NCBI GenBank assembly: GCA_036388295.1 | Contig: DASVSC010000309.1 | Coordinates: 1 to 28,852 of the forward strand | From: RYN-431 sp036388295 | Lineage (GTDB): Bacteria > Planctomycetota > Phycisphaerae > Tepidisphaerales > Tepidisphaeraceae | Length of the DNA stretch: 28,852 nt | Direction of reading: 5' to 3' | Shown here: positions 6,027-14,258 of the stretch, one piece after another | How the letters are laid out: each line of letters starts with the position of its first letter | Numbering within the stretch: position 1 is the stretch's first letter | Program-made: the position numbers and the translations under genes | The notes under the pieces: model-generated | The model's input: the letters and a program-made list of their open reading frames with translations, nothing else | Database searches by the model: none | Told to the model about the DNA's origin: nothing

Positions 6027-7457
6027 ATGTCCCGCATCAACACGAATGTCGCTGCCCTGACCGCGCAACGCGGCTTGCACACGTCGCAAGGCAAGCTCAA
6101 CGCCACCCTCGAGCGGTTGAGCACCGGTCTGAAAATCAATCGCGGCGCCGACGACCCGTCGGGCCTGATCGCCTCTGAATCGCTTCGCAGCGAAATCAGC
6201 GGCATCAATCAGGCCATCGACAACGGCCAACGCGCCAACAACGTCATCAGCACCGCCGAAGCCGCGCTGAGCGAAGTCAGCAGCCTGCTCTTGAACATCA
6301 AGGGCATGGTCGTGCAGTCGGCCAACAGCGGGGCGCTCTCGCCGGAAGAAGTCCAGGCCAATCAGCTGCAGGTCGATTCGGCCGTGCAGTCGATCACCCG
6401 CATCAGCAACACGACGACCTTCGCCGGTCTTCGCCTGATCGACGGCAGCCTCGACTACCTCACCAGCGGCGCCAGCAACTCGGCGTTCAACAGCCTGCGC
6501 ATCAACCAGGCCAACTTCGGCACCGCGGTGAACATCCCCGTGAACGTCGACGTCATCACGTCGGCCCAGCACGGCGAGCTGCAGTTCCGCACCAGCGCCA
6601 TCGCCAAGACGGTGACCCTGGAGATCAACGGCAACGAAGGCGTCGACACCCTCACCTTCGCCAGCGGCACCACCGCCGGCGCGGTCATGAGCGCGATCAA
6701 CCGCCTGAGCGACGCCACCGGCGTTAAGGCCCAGCTGATCAACTCGGCCAACCCCGCCAGCGGCGTGTCGTTCGAAAGCACCGGCTGGGGCAGCAAGGAG
6801 TTCGTCTCCATCCGCGCCCAGAGCGGCACCTTCGACGTCGTCGATGCCAACGGCGACCCGCGCTCCCGTGACACCGGCCGTGACGCCAAGGCCACCATCA
6901 ACGGCGCCCTGACCGTCGCCGACGGGCTGCGCCTCAAGGTCGCCACCGCCACCCTCGACATGGAAGTGGCGCTCAACGAAGCCTTCGGCGAAGGCCAAAG
7001 CGCGTTCGCCATCACCGGCGGCGGCGCGCTGTTCCAGCTCGGCAGCAAGGTGACGGCCAACCAGCAGGTCAACATCGGCCTGCAGAGCGTCGCGGCCAGC
7101 AAGCTGGGCGACCAGAAAGACGGCTTCCTCAACGACCTGATCAGCGGCGGAAAAGCCGCCCTGGTCGACGGGAAGGCCGCCAACGCCAGCCGCATCATCG
7201 AAAAGGCGATCGGCCAGGTCGCCACGCTCAGGGGCCGACTGGGCGCGTTCGAAAAGAACACGCTGATGACCAACATCAACAGCCAGCAGATCGCCCTGGA
7301 GAACGTCACCGCCAGCGAGAGCAACATCCGCGACGCCGACTTCGCCAAGGAGACGGCCGAGCTGACGCGCGACCAGATCCTCACCCAGGCCGGCACCAGC
7401 GTGCTCGCCACGGCGAACAGCTCGCCCCGGCAGGTACTGAGCCTGCTGCAAGGATAA
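6027..7457 (+). CDS. fliC: Flagellin, filament subunit
   Basis: The 476-aa product has both conserved flagellin ends. The N-terminus has MSRINTNVAALTAQRGL, then LERLSTGLKINRGADDPSGL; the C-terminus has LENVTASESNIRDADFAKE and a final LLQG. These form the D0/D1 coiled core of the filament. The variable middle (about residues 165-330) includes a flagellin IN-like stretch around TVTLEINGNEGVDTLTFASG and would be surface-exposed. Translation starts at ATG 6027 with GGAGG 8 nt upstream inside a predicted CsrA-binding hairpin. It is 109 nt after csrA and probably shares its transcript. A strong hairpin follows the stop. Confidence 0.97.
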   Translation: MSRINTNVAALTAQRGLHTSQGKLNATLERLSTGLKINRGADDPSGLIASESLRSEISGINQAIDNGQRANNVISTAEAALSEVSSLLLNIKGMVVQSANSGALSPEEVQANQLQVDSAVQSITRISNTTTFAGLRLIDGSLDYLTSGASNSAFNSLRINQANFGTAVNIPVNVDVITSAQHGELQFRTSAIAKTVTLEINGNEGVDTLTFASGTTAGAVMSAINRLSDATGVKAQLINSANPASGVSFESTGWGSKEFVSIRAQSGTFDVVDANGDPRSRDTGRDAKATINGALTVADGLRLKVATATLDMEVALNEAFGEGQSAFAITGGGALFQLGSKVTANQQVNIGLQSVAASKLGDQKDGFLNDLISGGKAALVDGKAANASRIIEKAIGQVATLRGRLGAFEKNTLMTNINSQQIALENVTASESNIRDADFAKETAELTRDQILTQAGTSVLATANSSPRQVLSLLQG

Positions 7458-7480
7458 GGCTGACCGGTGAATGATGCGGT

Positions 7481-7524
7481 CCGGGCGGTGGCCGCGGGTG
7501 TGAACCCGCGCGAGCACCGCCCGG
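7481..7524 (+). terminator. Branched hairpin after flagellin, probable transcript end or stabiliser
   Basis: The arms CCGGGCGGTG (7481-7490) and CACCGCCCGG (7515-7524) are perfect. They enclose an inner hairpin CGCGGGT (7493-7499) and ACCCGCG (7504-7510) around GTGA. It begins 23 nt after the flagellin stop. There is no T run, so it is not a canonical intrinsic terminator; it may protect the abundant flagellin mRNA from 3' decay. Confidence 0.5.
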
Positions 7525-8014
7525 TCCGTGGAACCCGCCACGGATCCGCGCGGGCCATCCCGCGGCCCATTCGGTTGGTCACCGGCACCGTCGCCGCGTG
7601 TCACCTCGACGCGTCGCGGCCCTGGCCACCCCGACTCTACCGCCCCGGCCTGCCGCGCCAACTAAAATCTTTTCGGCAATTTCGGCCCGAAATTCGCCCG
7701 GTTTTCCGCTTGAATCGGCCTGGCGGCCCGTTCGAATACCCTCTCACGCTCGCCGCCCTCCGCCCTCCGCCCTCATCCCGCCGCGACCCGCACCCGGTTC
7801 GCGGCCGCGGCGTCACGCCCCGAAGCACCACATTCGTAGCGAAAATTTGCAGCCATTGGCCGGGTTGATCCGAACCCCGAACGGGTGGCAGGGCTTGGGC
7901 CCAATGCTTGTCCCCAGGCTTGCCAAAACCCGACCGGCGTCCGAAGCACCCAGGCTTGAGTACAAGCCTTGCCACCCGCCAATTGTCTACAGTCGTGGTG
8001 CGATGAACCGCATG
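7525..8014. other. Gene-free stretch between convergent fliC and a LEPR-XLL gene
   Basis: Open frames here are low-complexity, proline- and arginine-rich shadows with no family signal. The region holds a 17-nt palindrome with arms AATTTCGG (7678-7685) and CCGAAATT (7687-7694), and the inverted-repeat element at 7883-7977. Nothing else was recognised. Confidence 0.6.
7883..7977. repeat. Dispersed inverted-repeat element, family B, copy 1
   Basis: The ends GGGTGGCAGGGCTTG (7883-7897) and CAAGCCTTGCCACCC (7963-7977) are inverted repeats with one mismatch. The right half contains a smaller hairpin, AGGCTTG (7952-7958) and CAAGCCT (7963-7969), around AGTA. The right half recurs almost unchanged at 16082-16108. 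It lies between convergent genes. Confidence 0.75.
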
Positions 8015-8809
8015 CTACACAACGGTATTATCGCCGGTGCCCGCATCGACGTCCTTTCCGGCCCGAAAGCGGGTGTCGGTGAGGTCGATCAAGTCGTTCC
8101 CGCCGCGGGTCGAGATAAGGACGTCTTGGAGAAAATCGCAGCGATCGATCCGGAGGCGGTCAATGGCGTTGCCGGTCGCGAAGACAGCCTGTTTGCGAAC
8201 CAGCGCCTGACTCATGTTCAGCCGCAGCGGACCGGAATGATCAACGATTTGCAGCTTGCTGAAGCGGTTACGAAATTGCAGTGGGTTCCCGTTTTCGTCG
8301 GTGTCGATTCGGTTCTCGATGTTGATTTTGTCCCGCCCCGGGCCAGTGAAAATCGACGTGCCACGGTTAACGACCACTCCCTGCAGCGTCACCGTGTCGT
8401 CGCCCGCTCCGGCGTCGATGGAAAGCGATTTGCATTGGCCGCCGTCTAGACTCAAATGATCGTCCCCTTCGCCCATCGAGATCGTCATGGGCGGCGGGGG
8501 ATAATCGACAAAGCCATAGCCACCAGATATCTCCACGAAATCATCCCCGCTGCCCATGTTGATCGTCGGGACGATACCTAATCGAGTGATACTTGTGGCA
8601 CCATTCAATTCTAACACCCCATTTACATATAGCTTCGTCCCAATAGCTTGAACTCTTGTATTTGTGTACGGCTCGCCCCAACCGTCTAATCCGACTCCTA
8701 TTTCTGCCCGATTCGTTTTTTTGTCGCCGGTGATCGAAAACTCATTATTGTTGAAAACTACGTAAATTGCCCCAGCGAATAGACACCTGGATTCTAATAC
8801 TTCATACAT
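8015..8809 (-). CDS. Secreted LEPR-XLL protein with calcium-binding-like GxGxD repeats
   Basis: The 264-aa product begins MYEVLESRCLFAG, a variant of the LEPR-XLL N-terminal motif found on large planctomycete extracellular proteins. The remainder is beta-rich with spaced acidic turns: NMGSGDD, MGEGDD, GAGDD, GPGRD, RGGND and GTGD. These resemble degenerate RTX/parallel beta-roll calcium sites, though not in tight nonapeptide arrays. No catalytic domain is recognisable. AAGGA lies 6 nt before ATG. The 5' third (about 8560-8810) is visibly richer in A and T than its neighbours, suggesting recent acquisition. The protein ends abruptly after GTGDNTVV, so it may be a shortened version of a longer family member. 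Confidence 0.7.
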   Translation of the reverse strand: MYEVLESRCLFAGAIYVVFNNNEFSITGDKKTNRAEIGVGLDGWGEPYTNTRVQAIGTKLYVNGVLELNGATSITRLGIVPTINMGSGDDFVEISGGYGFVDYPPPPMTISMGEGDDHLSLDGGQCKSLSIDAGAGDDTVTLQGVVVNRGTSIFTGPGRDKINIENRIDTDENGNPLQFRNRFSKLQIVDHSGPLRLNMSQALVRKQAVFATGNAIDRLRIDRCDFLQDVLISTRGGNDLIDLTDTRFRAGKDVDAGTGDNTVV

Positions 8810-8870
8810 AGGTTTTTCCTTGCGTGTCGCGACAATTCCGGATTGTTAATGTGTACGCACTAACTAGGCT

Positions 8871-9211
8871 TTACGCCGTCCAGCTATCGACGGCGTTACG
8901 GTTGGTGGCGCTGTCACCGCCGCTGCCCCTCACGAGATAATCATAAACGCCGTCGGCGGCGTAGAACGTATCGTCCCGGCGTCGCCATAGAGGGTGTCGT
9001 TCCCGCTGCTGCCGGTGAGGATGTCATTGCCCCCTTGCCCGTAAGCCCGGTCATTTCCGCCGCCGCCGACGAGTTGATCATTACCCGTGCCGCCGTACAG
9101 GGTGTCGGCCGTGCCGTTGCTATGGATCTTATTATCGCCAGTCCCGCCGTAATCGTAAATTGGGTTGTTGACGCCGGCCTCGATCGTGAGCAGGTAGAGC
9201 CGACGTTTCAT
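8871..9211 (-). pseudogene. Frameshifted remnant of an RTX-repeat protein gene
   Basis: From ATG 9211 the frame encodes successive RTX nonapeptides: GGTGNDQLV, GGGGNDRAY, GQGGNDILT, GSSGNDTLY, then GDAG. After GDAG (near 8974) the frame runs into TIRSTPPTAF and stops at 8930. Shifting by one base restores the expected repeat, DTFYAADGVYDYLVRGSGGD, and a natural stop at 8871. One missing base (an A on the coding strand, at about 8974/8975) explains this. The 5' part also looks lost: there is no LEPR-XLL motif or signal peptide, no ribosome site, and the frame opens only 31 nt after the rpoN stop. RTX repeats fold as Ca2+-binding beta-rolls in exported proteins. A sequencing indel could explain the shift but not the missing start. 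Confidence 0.7.
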
Positions 9212-9242
9212 GGACCGATGTTACCTGACGGTCCCAAATCGA

Positions 9243-10751
9243 CTAATACGCTTTCCGCTGCCGGGCCGTCGGGATGTTCAGCACTTTGCGGTACTTCGCT
9301 ACCGTGCGGCGGGCGATGTCGATGCCTTGTTCGGTGAGCTTTTCGACCAGTTCGTCGTCATTCAGCGGGTTGTTTTTATCTTCGTTGTCGATGAGGATTT
9401 TGAGCTTCTCCTTCACCGCGTCCCAGCTCATGTCTTCGCCGCTGGCGCTTTGGGTGCCGCCTGAGAAGAAGCGGCGGAGGGGGAAGACGCCGCGGGGGGT
9501 TTGCACCCACTTTTCGCTCACCGCGCGGCTGACGGTGGCGACGTGAATGCCCAATTGGTCGGCGACGCTGATCATCGGCAGCGGCTTGAGGTGTTCGGGG
9601 CCGTGCTCGAAGAACTCGCGCTGGGTGTCGACGACGATGCGGATGACGCGCTCGATTGTGCCACGGCGCTGTTCGATGCTTTCGATCAGCCACTTGGCGT
9701 TGCGCACGTTGTTGGCGAGGAACTCGCGGGTTTTCTTGTCGCCGCTGGCCTTGAGCATCTTCAGGTAGCGGCCCTTGATGTAGAGGCTGGGGGCAACGTC
9801 GCGGGCCATCTTCACTTCGTACTTGCCGGTGTCTTCGTCGAGATAAATCGTGGCGTCCGGCGTGATCGGCGGGGCTTCGTCCGCGCCGAACGCCCGGCCC
9901 GGGTGCGGCTGCAAACGGCTGAGGCGTTTGACGGCGGCTTTGATCGTGTCGATGTCTTCGCCGAGGCGACGGCTGATCAGCGGGTAACGGTTCTGGGCTA
10001 AGTCCGTCAGGTGATCGCGGACGAGGGCCCGTTCCAGATCGAAGTCATGGCCTTCGGCCAGCTCTTCGTCCTCTTCGAGCGCGTCCAATTGCAGCAGCAT
10101 GCACTCGGCCAGATCGCGGGCACCCACGCCCGGCGGGTCGAGGCGCTGGATGTAAGGCAGGGCGGCCTGCAGTTGCTCCAGCCGCACCGGCTCCGGGCTT
10201 TCCATCAGAATGCGGTCGAACGGCGTGCGCAGGTAGCCGTCGGCGTCGACGTAATCGATCAACTGCGCGCCGACTTTTTTGATCTCCGCTGACGCCTCGA
10301 CGAAGGCCCAGTGCTCCAGCAGGTGGTCGGTCAGCGTGCCGACGCGGGCGGCCGTGTTGGCCATCGCGTCCATCTTGCCGTCACGGTCCTGGCCTTCCCA
10401 GTGGCTCTGGCGGTGGCCGCTGGTCGGGACGAACTCCTCGTTGTTATCCAGGTAGTTGCTGAGCCGGTCCAGCCGTTCGAAATCGGCGGCGGAGTTTCCG
10501 TCATTCAGGACCAGACTGCGTTCGTCTTCGGTCCGGTTCAGTGGGGCGGGCGCGTCGCCGGTCGGGGCTTCCCGCATGGCGTCCGGGTCGCGGGTGCGGA
10601 CGTCCAGTACCGGGTTGACCTGCATCTCCTGGTCAATGCGTTCTTCCAGCGCCCCCAGCGGCAGCTGAAGGATTTCCATGCTCTGGATCATCCGCGGCGT
10701 CAGAACCTGCCGCTGGTCCATCCGCATGGAAAATGATTGCGATAAACTCAT
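9243..10751 (-). CDS. rpoN: RNA polymerase sigma-54 factor RpoN
   Basis: The 502-aa protein directs RNA polymerase to -24/-12 promoters, where transcription needs an AAA+ activator. Region I is at the N-terminus (QVLTPRMIQSMEILQLPLGA, contacting activator and the -12 fork). An acidic region II follows (about 50-110), then the core-binding domain. The HTH segment (DQLGIHVATVSRAVSEKW) is followed by RGVFPLRRFFSGG, and the RpoN box ARRTVAKYRKVLNIPTARQR sits at the extreme C-terminus and reads the -24 GG. All regions are intact. No clear Shine-Dalgarno precedes ATG 10751. Sigma-54 boxes in front of the flagellar operons of this window suggest its regulon. Confidence 0.98.
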   Translation of the reverse strand: MSLSQSFSMRMDQRQVLTPRMIQSMEILQLPLGALEERIDQEMQVNPVLDVRTRDPDAMREAPTGDAPAPLNRTEDERSLVLNDGNSAADFERLDRLSNYLDNNEEFVPTSGHRQSHWEGQDRDGKMDAMANTAARVGTLTDHLLEHWAFVEASAEIKKVGAQLIDYVDADGYLRTPFDRILMESPEPVRLEQLQAALPYIQRLDPPGVGARDLAECMLLQLDALEEDEELAEGHDFDLERALVRDHLTDLAQNRYPLISRRLGEDIDTIKAAVKRLSRLQPHPGRAFGADEAPPITPDATIYLDEDTGKYEVKMARDVAPSLYIKGRYLKMLKASGDKKTREFLANNVRNAKWLIESIEQRRGTIERVIRIVVDTQREFFEHGPEHLKPLPMISVADQLGIHVATVSRAVSEKWVQTPRGVFPLRRFFSGGTQSASGEDMSWDAVKEKLKILIDNEDKNNPLNDDELVEKLTEQGIDIARRTVAKYRKVLNIPTARQRKAY

Positions 10752-11169
10752 GCTGTTGGAAGACTTGCGATCGAGTGAATCGGTAAACGGCGTTTGTCAG
10801 CAAAAACGATACCACGGCGTCCGGACAACGGCAACGATGAACCCGGGCGGCGCGTAGGGAATATTGCCGCAGCACGCTCCGGAAGACCTGATGGGGGCGG
10901 TTTGGGTGGGGTGGGCGCGGAGAGAAATTGGCGTGACGAAAGCCCCGTCGCGTCAAAGTAACGGGCCGTTTCGCATAGCGTCGTCTGGTCCCCTCTCCCG
11001 GTATGGCCGGGAGAGGGTCAGGGTGAGGGCCGATGACGGAAGGCATTATCGATCGAACGCCAGCCGACGTTCGAAAACGCCCGGTCGAAGCCCTCACCCC
11101 AGCCCTCTCCCGGCCATACCGGGAGAGGGGACCAGACGACGCTACGCATACGCCAGAGGACGGAACACG
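10752..11169. other. Gap between rpoN and the SGNH gene; holds repeat family A copy 1
   Basis: No gene is supported. The left part (10752-10975) should contain the rpoN promoter on the - strand, but I could not identify boxes. The right part is the inverted-repeat element at 10976-11144. Confidence 0.6.
10976..11144. repeat. Dispersed 169-bp inverted-repeat element, family A, copy 1
   Basis: The arms 10976-11017 and 11103-11144 are perfect 42-bp inverted repeats. Each also contains a smaller hairpin (CCCTCTCCCGG and CCGGGAGAGGG). Inner arms GGGTGAGGGC (11021-11030) and GCCCTCACCC (11090-11099) follow. The 59-bp core 11031-11089, read on the - strand, aligns with the core of the element at 24944-25102. 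It lies just after the stop of the LEPR-XLL SGNH gene. There is no transposase inside, so it is MITE-like or REP-like. Confidence 0.85.
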
Positions 11170-12606
11170 CTAAACAATCCGGACGGCGAAGTACTGTCCG
11201 CTCTTCACCTGGCCGGCCGTCAGTTTGGCCGTTAGGGGGGCGTTGTTCGTCGGCGAGGTCTGCTTCCACCGGCTCGGGACGACTTCGCGGATGTAGACCG
11301 TGCCGGCCGCCAGGTTTTTGAACTCGAACGCGCCATTCGTTGCGGTCAGGCGGGTCGGCTCGTTCGAATCGAGCCGGCCGTCGTTGTCGAGGTCGACCCA
11401 GACGGTCCGGTCCTGCAGGCCGATTTCGCCGTGGTCCCACGTGCCGTTGGCGTTCTTGTCGCGGATGACGTAGCCGCGGAACGTCGCGGTGCCCGCGGGC
11501 GGTGCCGGGGGTTTGGGTGTGGGCGTTGGGGTCGGCGTCGGGCTGTTGATCGGCGTGGTGTAGCCGCTGTAGGCGGACGTAGTCATGGCTTGGTAGACGG
11601 CCTGCTGCAGCAGCGCCTGCACCGCCGGCTCGGCCACGCGGCTGCCGTTGAACAGGTACTGGCTGGGCGGGGCGACGCCGCGCGGGTCGCGGCCGGTGAT
11701 CGAGGCGTAGAACGTCAGCGCCGTCACGTAGCCGGCGACGTCGTCGCTCGGGTGCGACTGGTCACGGTACAAATCGAGGACCGACTTGATCTTCGTCCCT
11801 TCGAACCGGCCGGCCTTGATCATCTGGTCGATGTGGTAGTACGCCTCGCCGACCGGGATGAGGCGCGCCGGCGGCAGGCCGGCGGTCGCGGCGTCGGCCT
11901 TCTGGGCGTCGCGCAGCATCGGCATGAACTGCGTCATGCGCGACCGCGTGAAGTACGGCAGATTGCTCGGCGCGGTGTCGTTGTACGTTTTGAGCCACTC
12001 GGTTGAGTAATCGAACGGCTTGCCGGTCGGCTCGTTCGTCGTCGTCAGGTCGGTTCGGCGGGCGGCGCGGGCGTAGACGTAGACTTGGCCTTTCGGATTG
12101 TTCTTGGCCATCACACGCAGGAAGGACATGGAGTTGGGCAGTTCGCCCTCGTCGTGTTCCTGGGGTGTGCCCGTGTTGTAGACGTCGCGGCGCAGACGGC
12201 GGTCGTGCGGCTGGATCGTCAACACGTCCCAGGTGCCGGTGGTGAAGGCATTTTTGTAGTTGCCCCACGGGTTCCCGTTGCCCGGCCGGGCCGGGTCGAC
12301 GCCGCCGGTGACGTAGTCGGGCCGCAAGCTGAGGTTGGCGTACTGCGAGTAGCCCGACCCGGTCTGCCGGCCGATGCTGACGCTGGCGCCGCCGCGGGCC
12401 AGAAGTGTGGCCAGGCCGCCGTAGTTGACGCCGTCGGTCATGCTGTTGCCGGTCAGGAACACGCGCCGCTGCGCGACGGCCGCGGGCTGAACGGCGGTGG
12501 CGACGCGCGGCTGCGGGGCGACCGTGGCGGTGCCGACGGTGCCGGCCATCAGGCGGCGGTTTTCGAGGGATTCGATCAAAACGGCACGGGGCGGGCGAGC
12601 GGTCAT
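11170..12606 (-). CDS. Secreted LEPR-XLL protein: SGNH/GDSL-like domain plus SdrD B-like domain
   Basis: The 478-aa product starts MTARPPRAVLIESLENRRLMAG, a clear LEPR-XLL motif; a longer in-frame start at 12828 was rejected because it places the motif internally and overlaps the clpX terminator. Residues about 45-340 look SGNH-hydrolase-like: block I is VFLTGNSMTDG, with the candidate nucleophile serine, and block V is DQSHPSDDVAGY, with the Asp-x-x-His pair. This predicts esterase or carbohydrate deacetylase activity, with unknown substrate. A linker of Pro-Thr repeats (SPTPTPTPTPKP) leads to a C-terminal SdrD B-like domain (GYVIRDKNANGTWDHGEIGL, then VWVDLDNDGRLDSNEP), a calcium-binding beta-sandwich used in surface proteins. 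Export to the cell surface or medium is inferred. A repeat element follows the stop. Confidence 0.8.
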   Translation of the reverse strand: MTARPPRAVLIESLENRRLMAGTVGTATVAPQPRVATAVQPAAVAQRRVFLTGNSMTDGVNYGGLATLLARGGASVSIGRQTGSGYSQYANLSLRPDYVTGGVDPARPGNGNPWGNYKNAFTTGTWDVLTIQPHDRRLRRDVYNTGTPQEHDEGELPNSMSFLRVMAKNNPKGQVYVYARAARRTDLTTTNEPTGKPFDYSTEWLKTYNDTAPSNLPYFTRSRMTQFMPMLRDAQKADAATAGLPPARLIPVGEAYYHIDQMIKAGRFEGTKIKSVLDLYRDQSHPSDDVAGYVTALTFYASITGRDPRGVAPPSQYLFNGSRVAEPAVQALLQQAVYQAMTTSAYSGYTTPINSPTPTPTPTPKPPAPPAGTATFRGYVIRDKNANGTWDHGEIGLQDRTVWVDLDNDGRLDSNEPTRLTATNGAFEFKNLAAGTVYIREVVPSRWKQTSPTNNAPLTAKLTAGQVKSGQYFAVRIV

Positions 12607-12715
12607 AGGTACGACTTCTGCAAGAGACGACGGACACGCACAGGGCGTCATGCGCGAAAAATACGGCGACGTCCGGGCACGTCGTAACGCGTTCGAACAC
12701 CTAATTTGCTGCGGT

Positions 12716-12737
12716 GGTGGCCACTTAAGTGGCCACC
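12716..12737. repeat. Perfect 22-bp palindrome upstream of the SGNH gene
   Basis: The half-site GGTGGCCACTT (12716-12726) is followed directly by its exact reverse complement (12727-12737), with no spacer. It lies 110 bp before the SGNH gene start and past the clpX terminator. It could be an operator for a dimeric regulator or a relic of a mobile repeat. Confidence 0.7.
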
Positions 12738-12826
12738 CCGAACGTCGTGCCGCGGGAATCGCTCTAAAGACGTCGCCGTGGGGCGGACGCTTCGGGAAAT
12801 CTGGGAAAAGGAACGGAAAGTATGCC

Positions 12827-12868
12827 AAAAATGCGGCGGGCGACGGTGATGCTCACCGTCGCCCGCCG
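12827..12868 (-). terminator. Rho-independent terminator of clpX
   Basis: A perfect 16-bp GC-rich stem (12834-12849 with 12853-12868) encloses a 3-nt loop. On the - strand it is followed almost at once by TTTTT (12831-12827). It lies 22 nt after the clpX stop. Confidence 0.92.
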
Positions 12869-12890
12869 TACTTCAGTTTACCGAGGCGGG

Positions 12891-14258
12891 TTACGCGCTC
12901 TTTTTCTGCGGGGCCTGGCCGAACAGTTGCTTGCGGCCGTTGACCACGTCTTCGTCGATGATGTACTTGCCGCCGGGGTTGTCCGGCAGGTGGTACATGA
13001 CGTCGAGCATGATCTCTTCGCACACCGCACGCAGGGCACGGGCACCCGTGTCGCGTTTCAACGCCCGGCGGCTGATCTCGCGGAGCGCGCCTTGCGTGAA
13101 CTCCACTTCGCTGCCTTCGAGGCGGAAAAAGCGGCTGTACTGCTTCGTGATGGCGTTTTTCGGCTCGGTCAGAATGTTCACCAAGACGTCCACGTCGAGC
13201 GGTTCGAGCGTGCTGATCAGCGGCAGGCGGCCGATGAACTCGGGGATCATGCCGAACTCGACCAGATCTTCCGGCTGCACCTGACGCAGGATGTCGCTGC
13301 GGCTGTCTTCGGTGATCTTGGCTTGGCCTTCCGCGCCGAAGCCGATCATCTTCTTGCCGAGGCGTTTCTTGATGATGTCTTCCAGGCCGACGAACGTGCC
13401 GCCGCAGATGAACAGGATCTGGCTGGTGTCCATCTGGATGTACTGCTGCTCGGGGTGCTTGCGGCCGCCCTGCGGGGGGATGTTGGCCGTGGTGCCTTCG
13501 AGCATTTTCAGCAGGGCCTGCTGGACGCCTTCGCCGCTGACGTCGCGGGTGATGCTGACGTTGCCGCTGGTCTTGGCGATTTTGTCGATTTCGTCGATGT
13601 AGACGATGCCGCGTTGGGCCGCTTCGAGGTCGTAATCGGCGGCCTGCAGAAGCCGGAGCAGGACGTTTTCCACGTCCTCGCCGACGTAGCCGGCTTCGGT
13701 GAGGGTGGTGGCGTCGCCGATGGCGAACGGCACGTTCAGCACGCGCGCCAGCGTCTTGGCCATCAGCGTCTTGCCGCTGCCGGTCGGGCCGATCAGCAGG
13801 ACGTTGGACTTGTCGAGTTCGACTTCGTCGCTGGGCGTGTCGCCGGCGGTCTGCTGCACGCTCAGGCGCTTGTAGTGGTTGTGCACGGCGACGCTGAGGG
13901 CGCGTTTCGGGAACGTCTGGCCGACGACGTGAGTGTCGAGGTGTTCCTTGATTTCGCGGGGCGACGGGATCGTCGTGAACAGCGGCTGGCTGGTCGACAT
14001 CTTCCGCTTTTCCTGGCGGATAATGTTGTGGGCCAGGTCGACGCAGTTGGAGCAGATGTAGACGTCGGACGGCCCTTCGACCATCGGGCCGACGTCGCGG
14101 CTGGATTTGCCGCAAAAGCTGCAGGTGGTGATGCGCCGGCCGCGGAAGCCGCCGGGCGGAGTGCCCGTGCCGCCGCCCGTCCCGCTGCCACTGCCGCCAC
14201 CACCGCCGGTGGGGGGAGTGCCGCCGTTGCCACCGCCGCGATTCATTCCGTTGGCCAT
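12891..14258 (-). CDS. clpX: ATP-dependent Clp protease ATP-binding subunit ClpX
   Basis: ClpX is the hexameric AAA+ unfoldase that feeds proteins to ClpP. The zinc-binding domain has C46, C49, C69 and C72 (CSFC and CSNC). Walker A is GPTGSGKT (157-164) and Walker B is IVYIDE (218-223). The pore loop is GYVG (190-193), the RKH loop is 266-268, the IGF loop that docks on ClpP is 305-307, and sensor 2 is GARALR (405-410). All key residues are intact. Unusually, about 38 residues rich in Gly, Thr, Ser and Pro precede the zinc finger. clpP is not adjacent, unlike the common clpP-clpX order. A strong terminator follows, so it is transcribed as the last or only gene. Confidence 0.98.
   Translation of the reverse strand: MANGMNRGGGNGGTPPTGGGGGSGSGTGGGTGTPPGGFRGRRITTCSFCGKSSRDVGPMVEGPSDVYICSNCVDLAHNIIRQEKRKMSTSQPLFTTIPSPREIKEHLDTHVVGQTFPKRALSVAVHNHYKRLSVQQTAGDTPSDEVELDKSNVLLIGPTGSGKTLMAKTLARVLNVPFAIGDATTLTEAGYVGEDVENVLLRLLQAADYDLEAAQRGIVYIDEIDKIAKTSGNVSITRDVSGEGVQQALLKMLEGTTANIPPQGGRKHPEQQYIQMDTSQILFICGGTFVGLEDIIKKRLGKKMIGFGAEGQAKITEDSRSDILRQVQPEDLVEFGMIPEFIGRLPLISTLEPLDVDVLVNILTEPKNAITKQYSRFFRLEGSEVEFTQGALREISRRALKRDTGARALRAVCEEIMLDVMYHLPDNPGGKYIIDEDVVNGRKQLFGQAPQKKSA

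Noticed and set aside
7467..8449. + strand frames after flagellin
   Set aside because: They are Pro/Arg-rich, lack a ribosome site and motifs, run through a repeat element and overlap the LEPR-XLL gene on the other strand.
10976..11144. Inverted repeat as a CRISPR unit or insertion sequence
   Set aside because: There are only two distant copies genome-side in this window, no regular spacers, and no room for a transposase.
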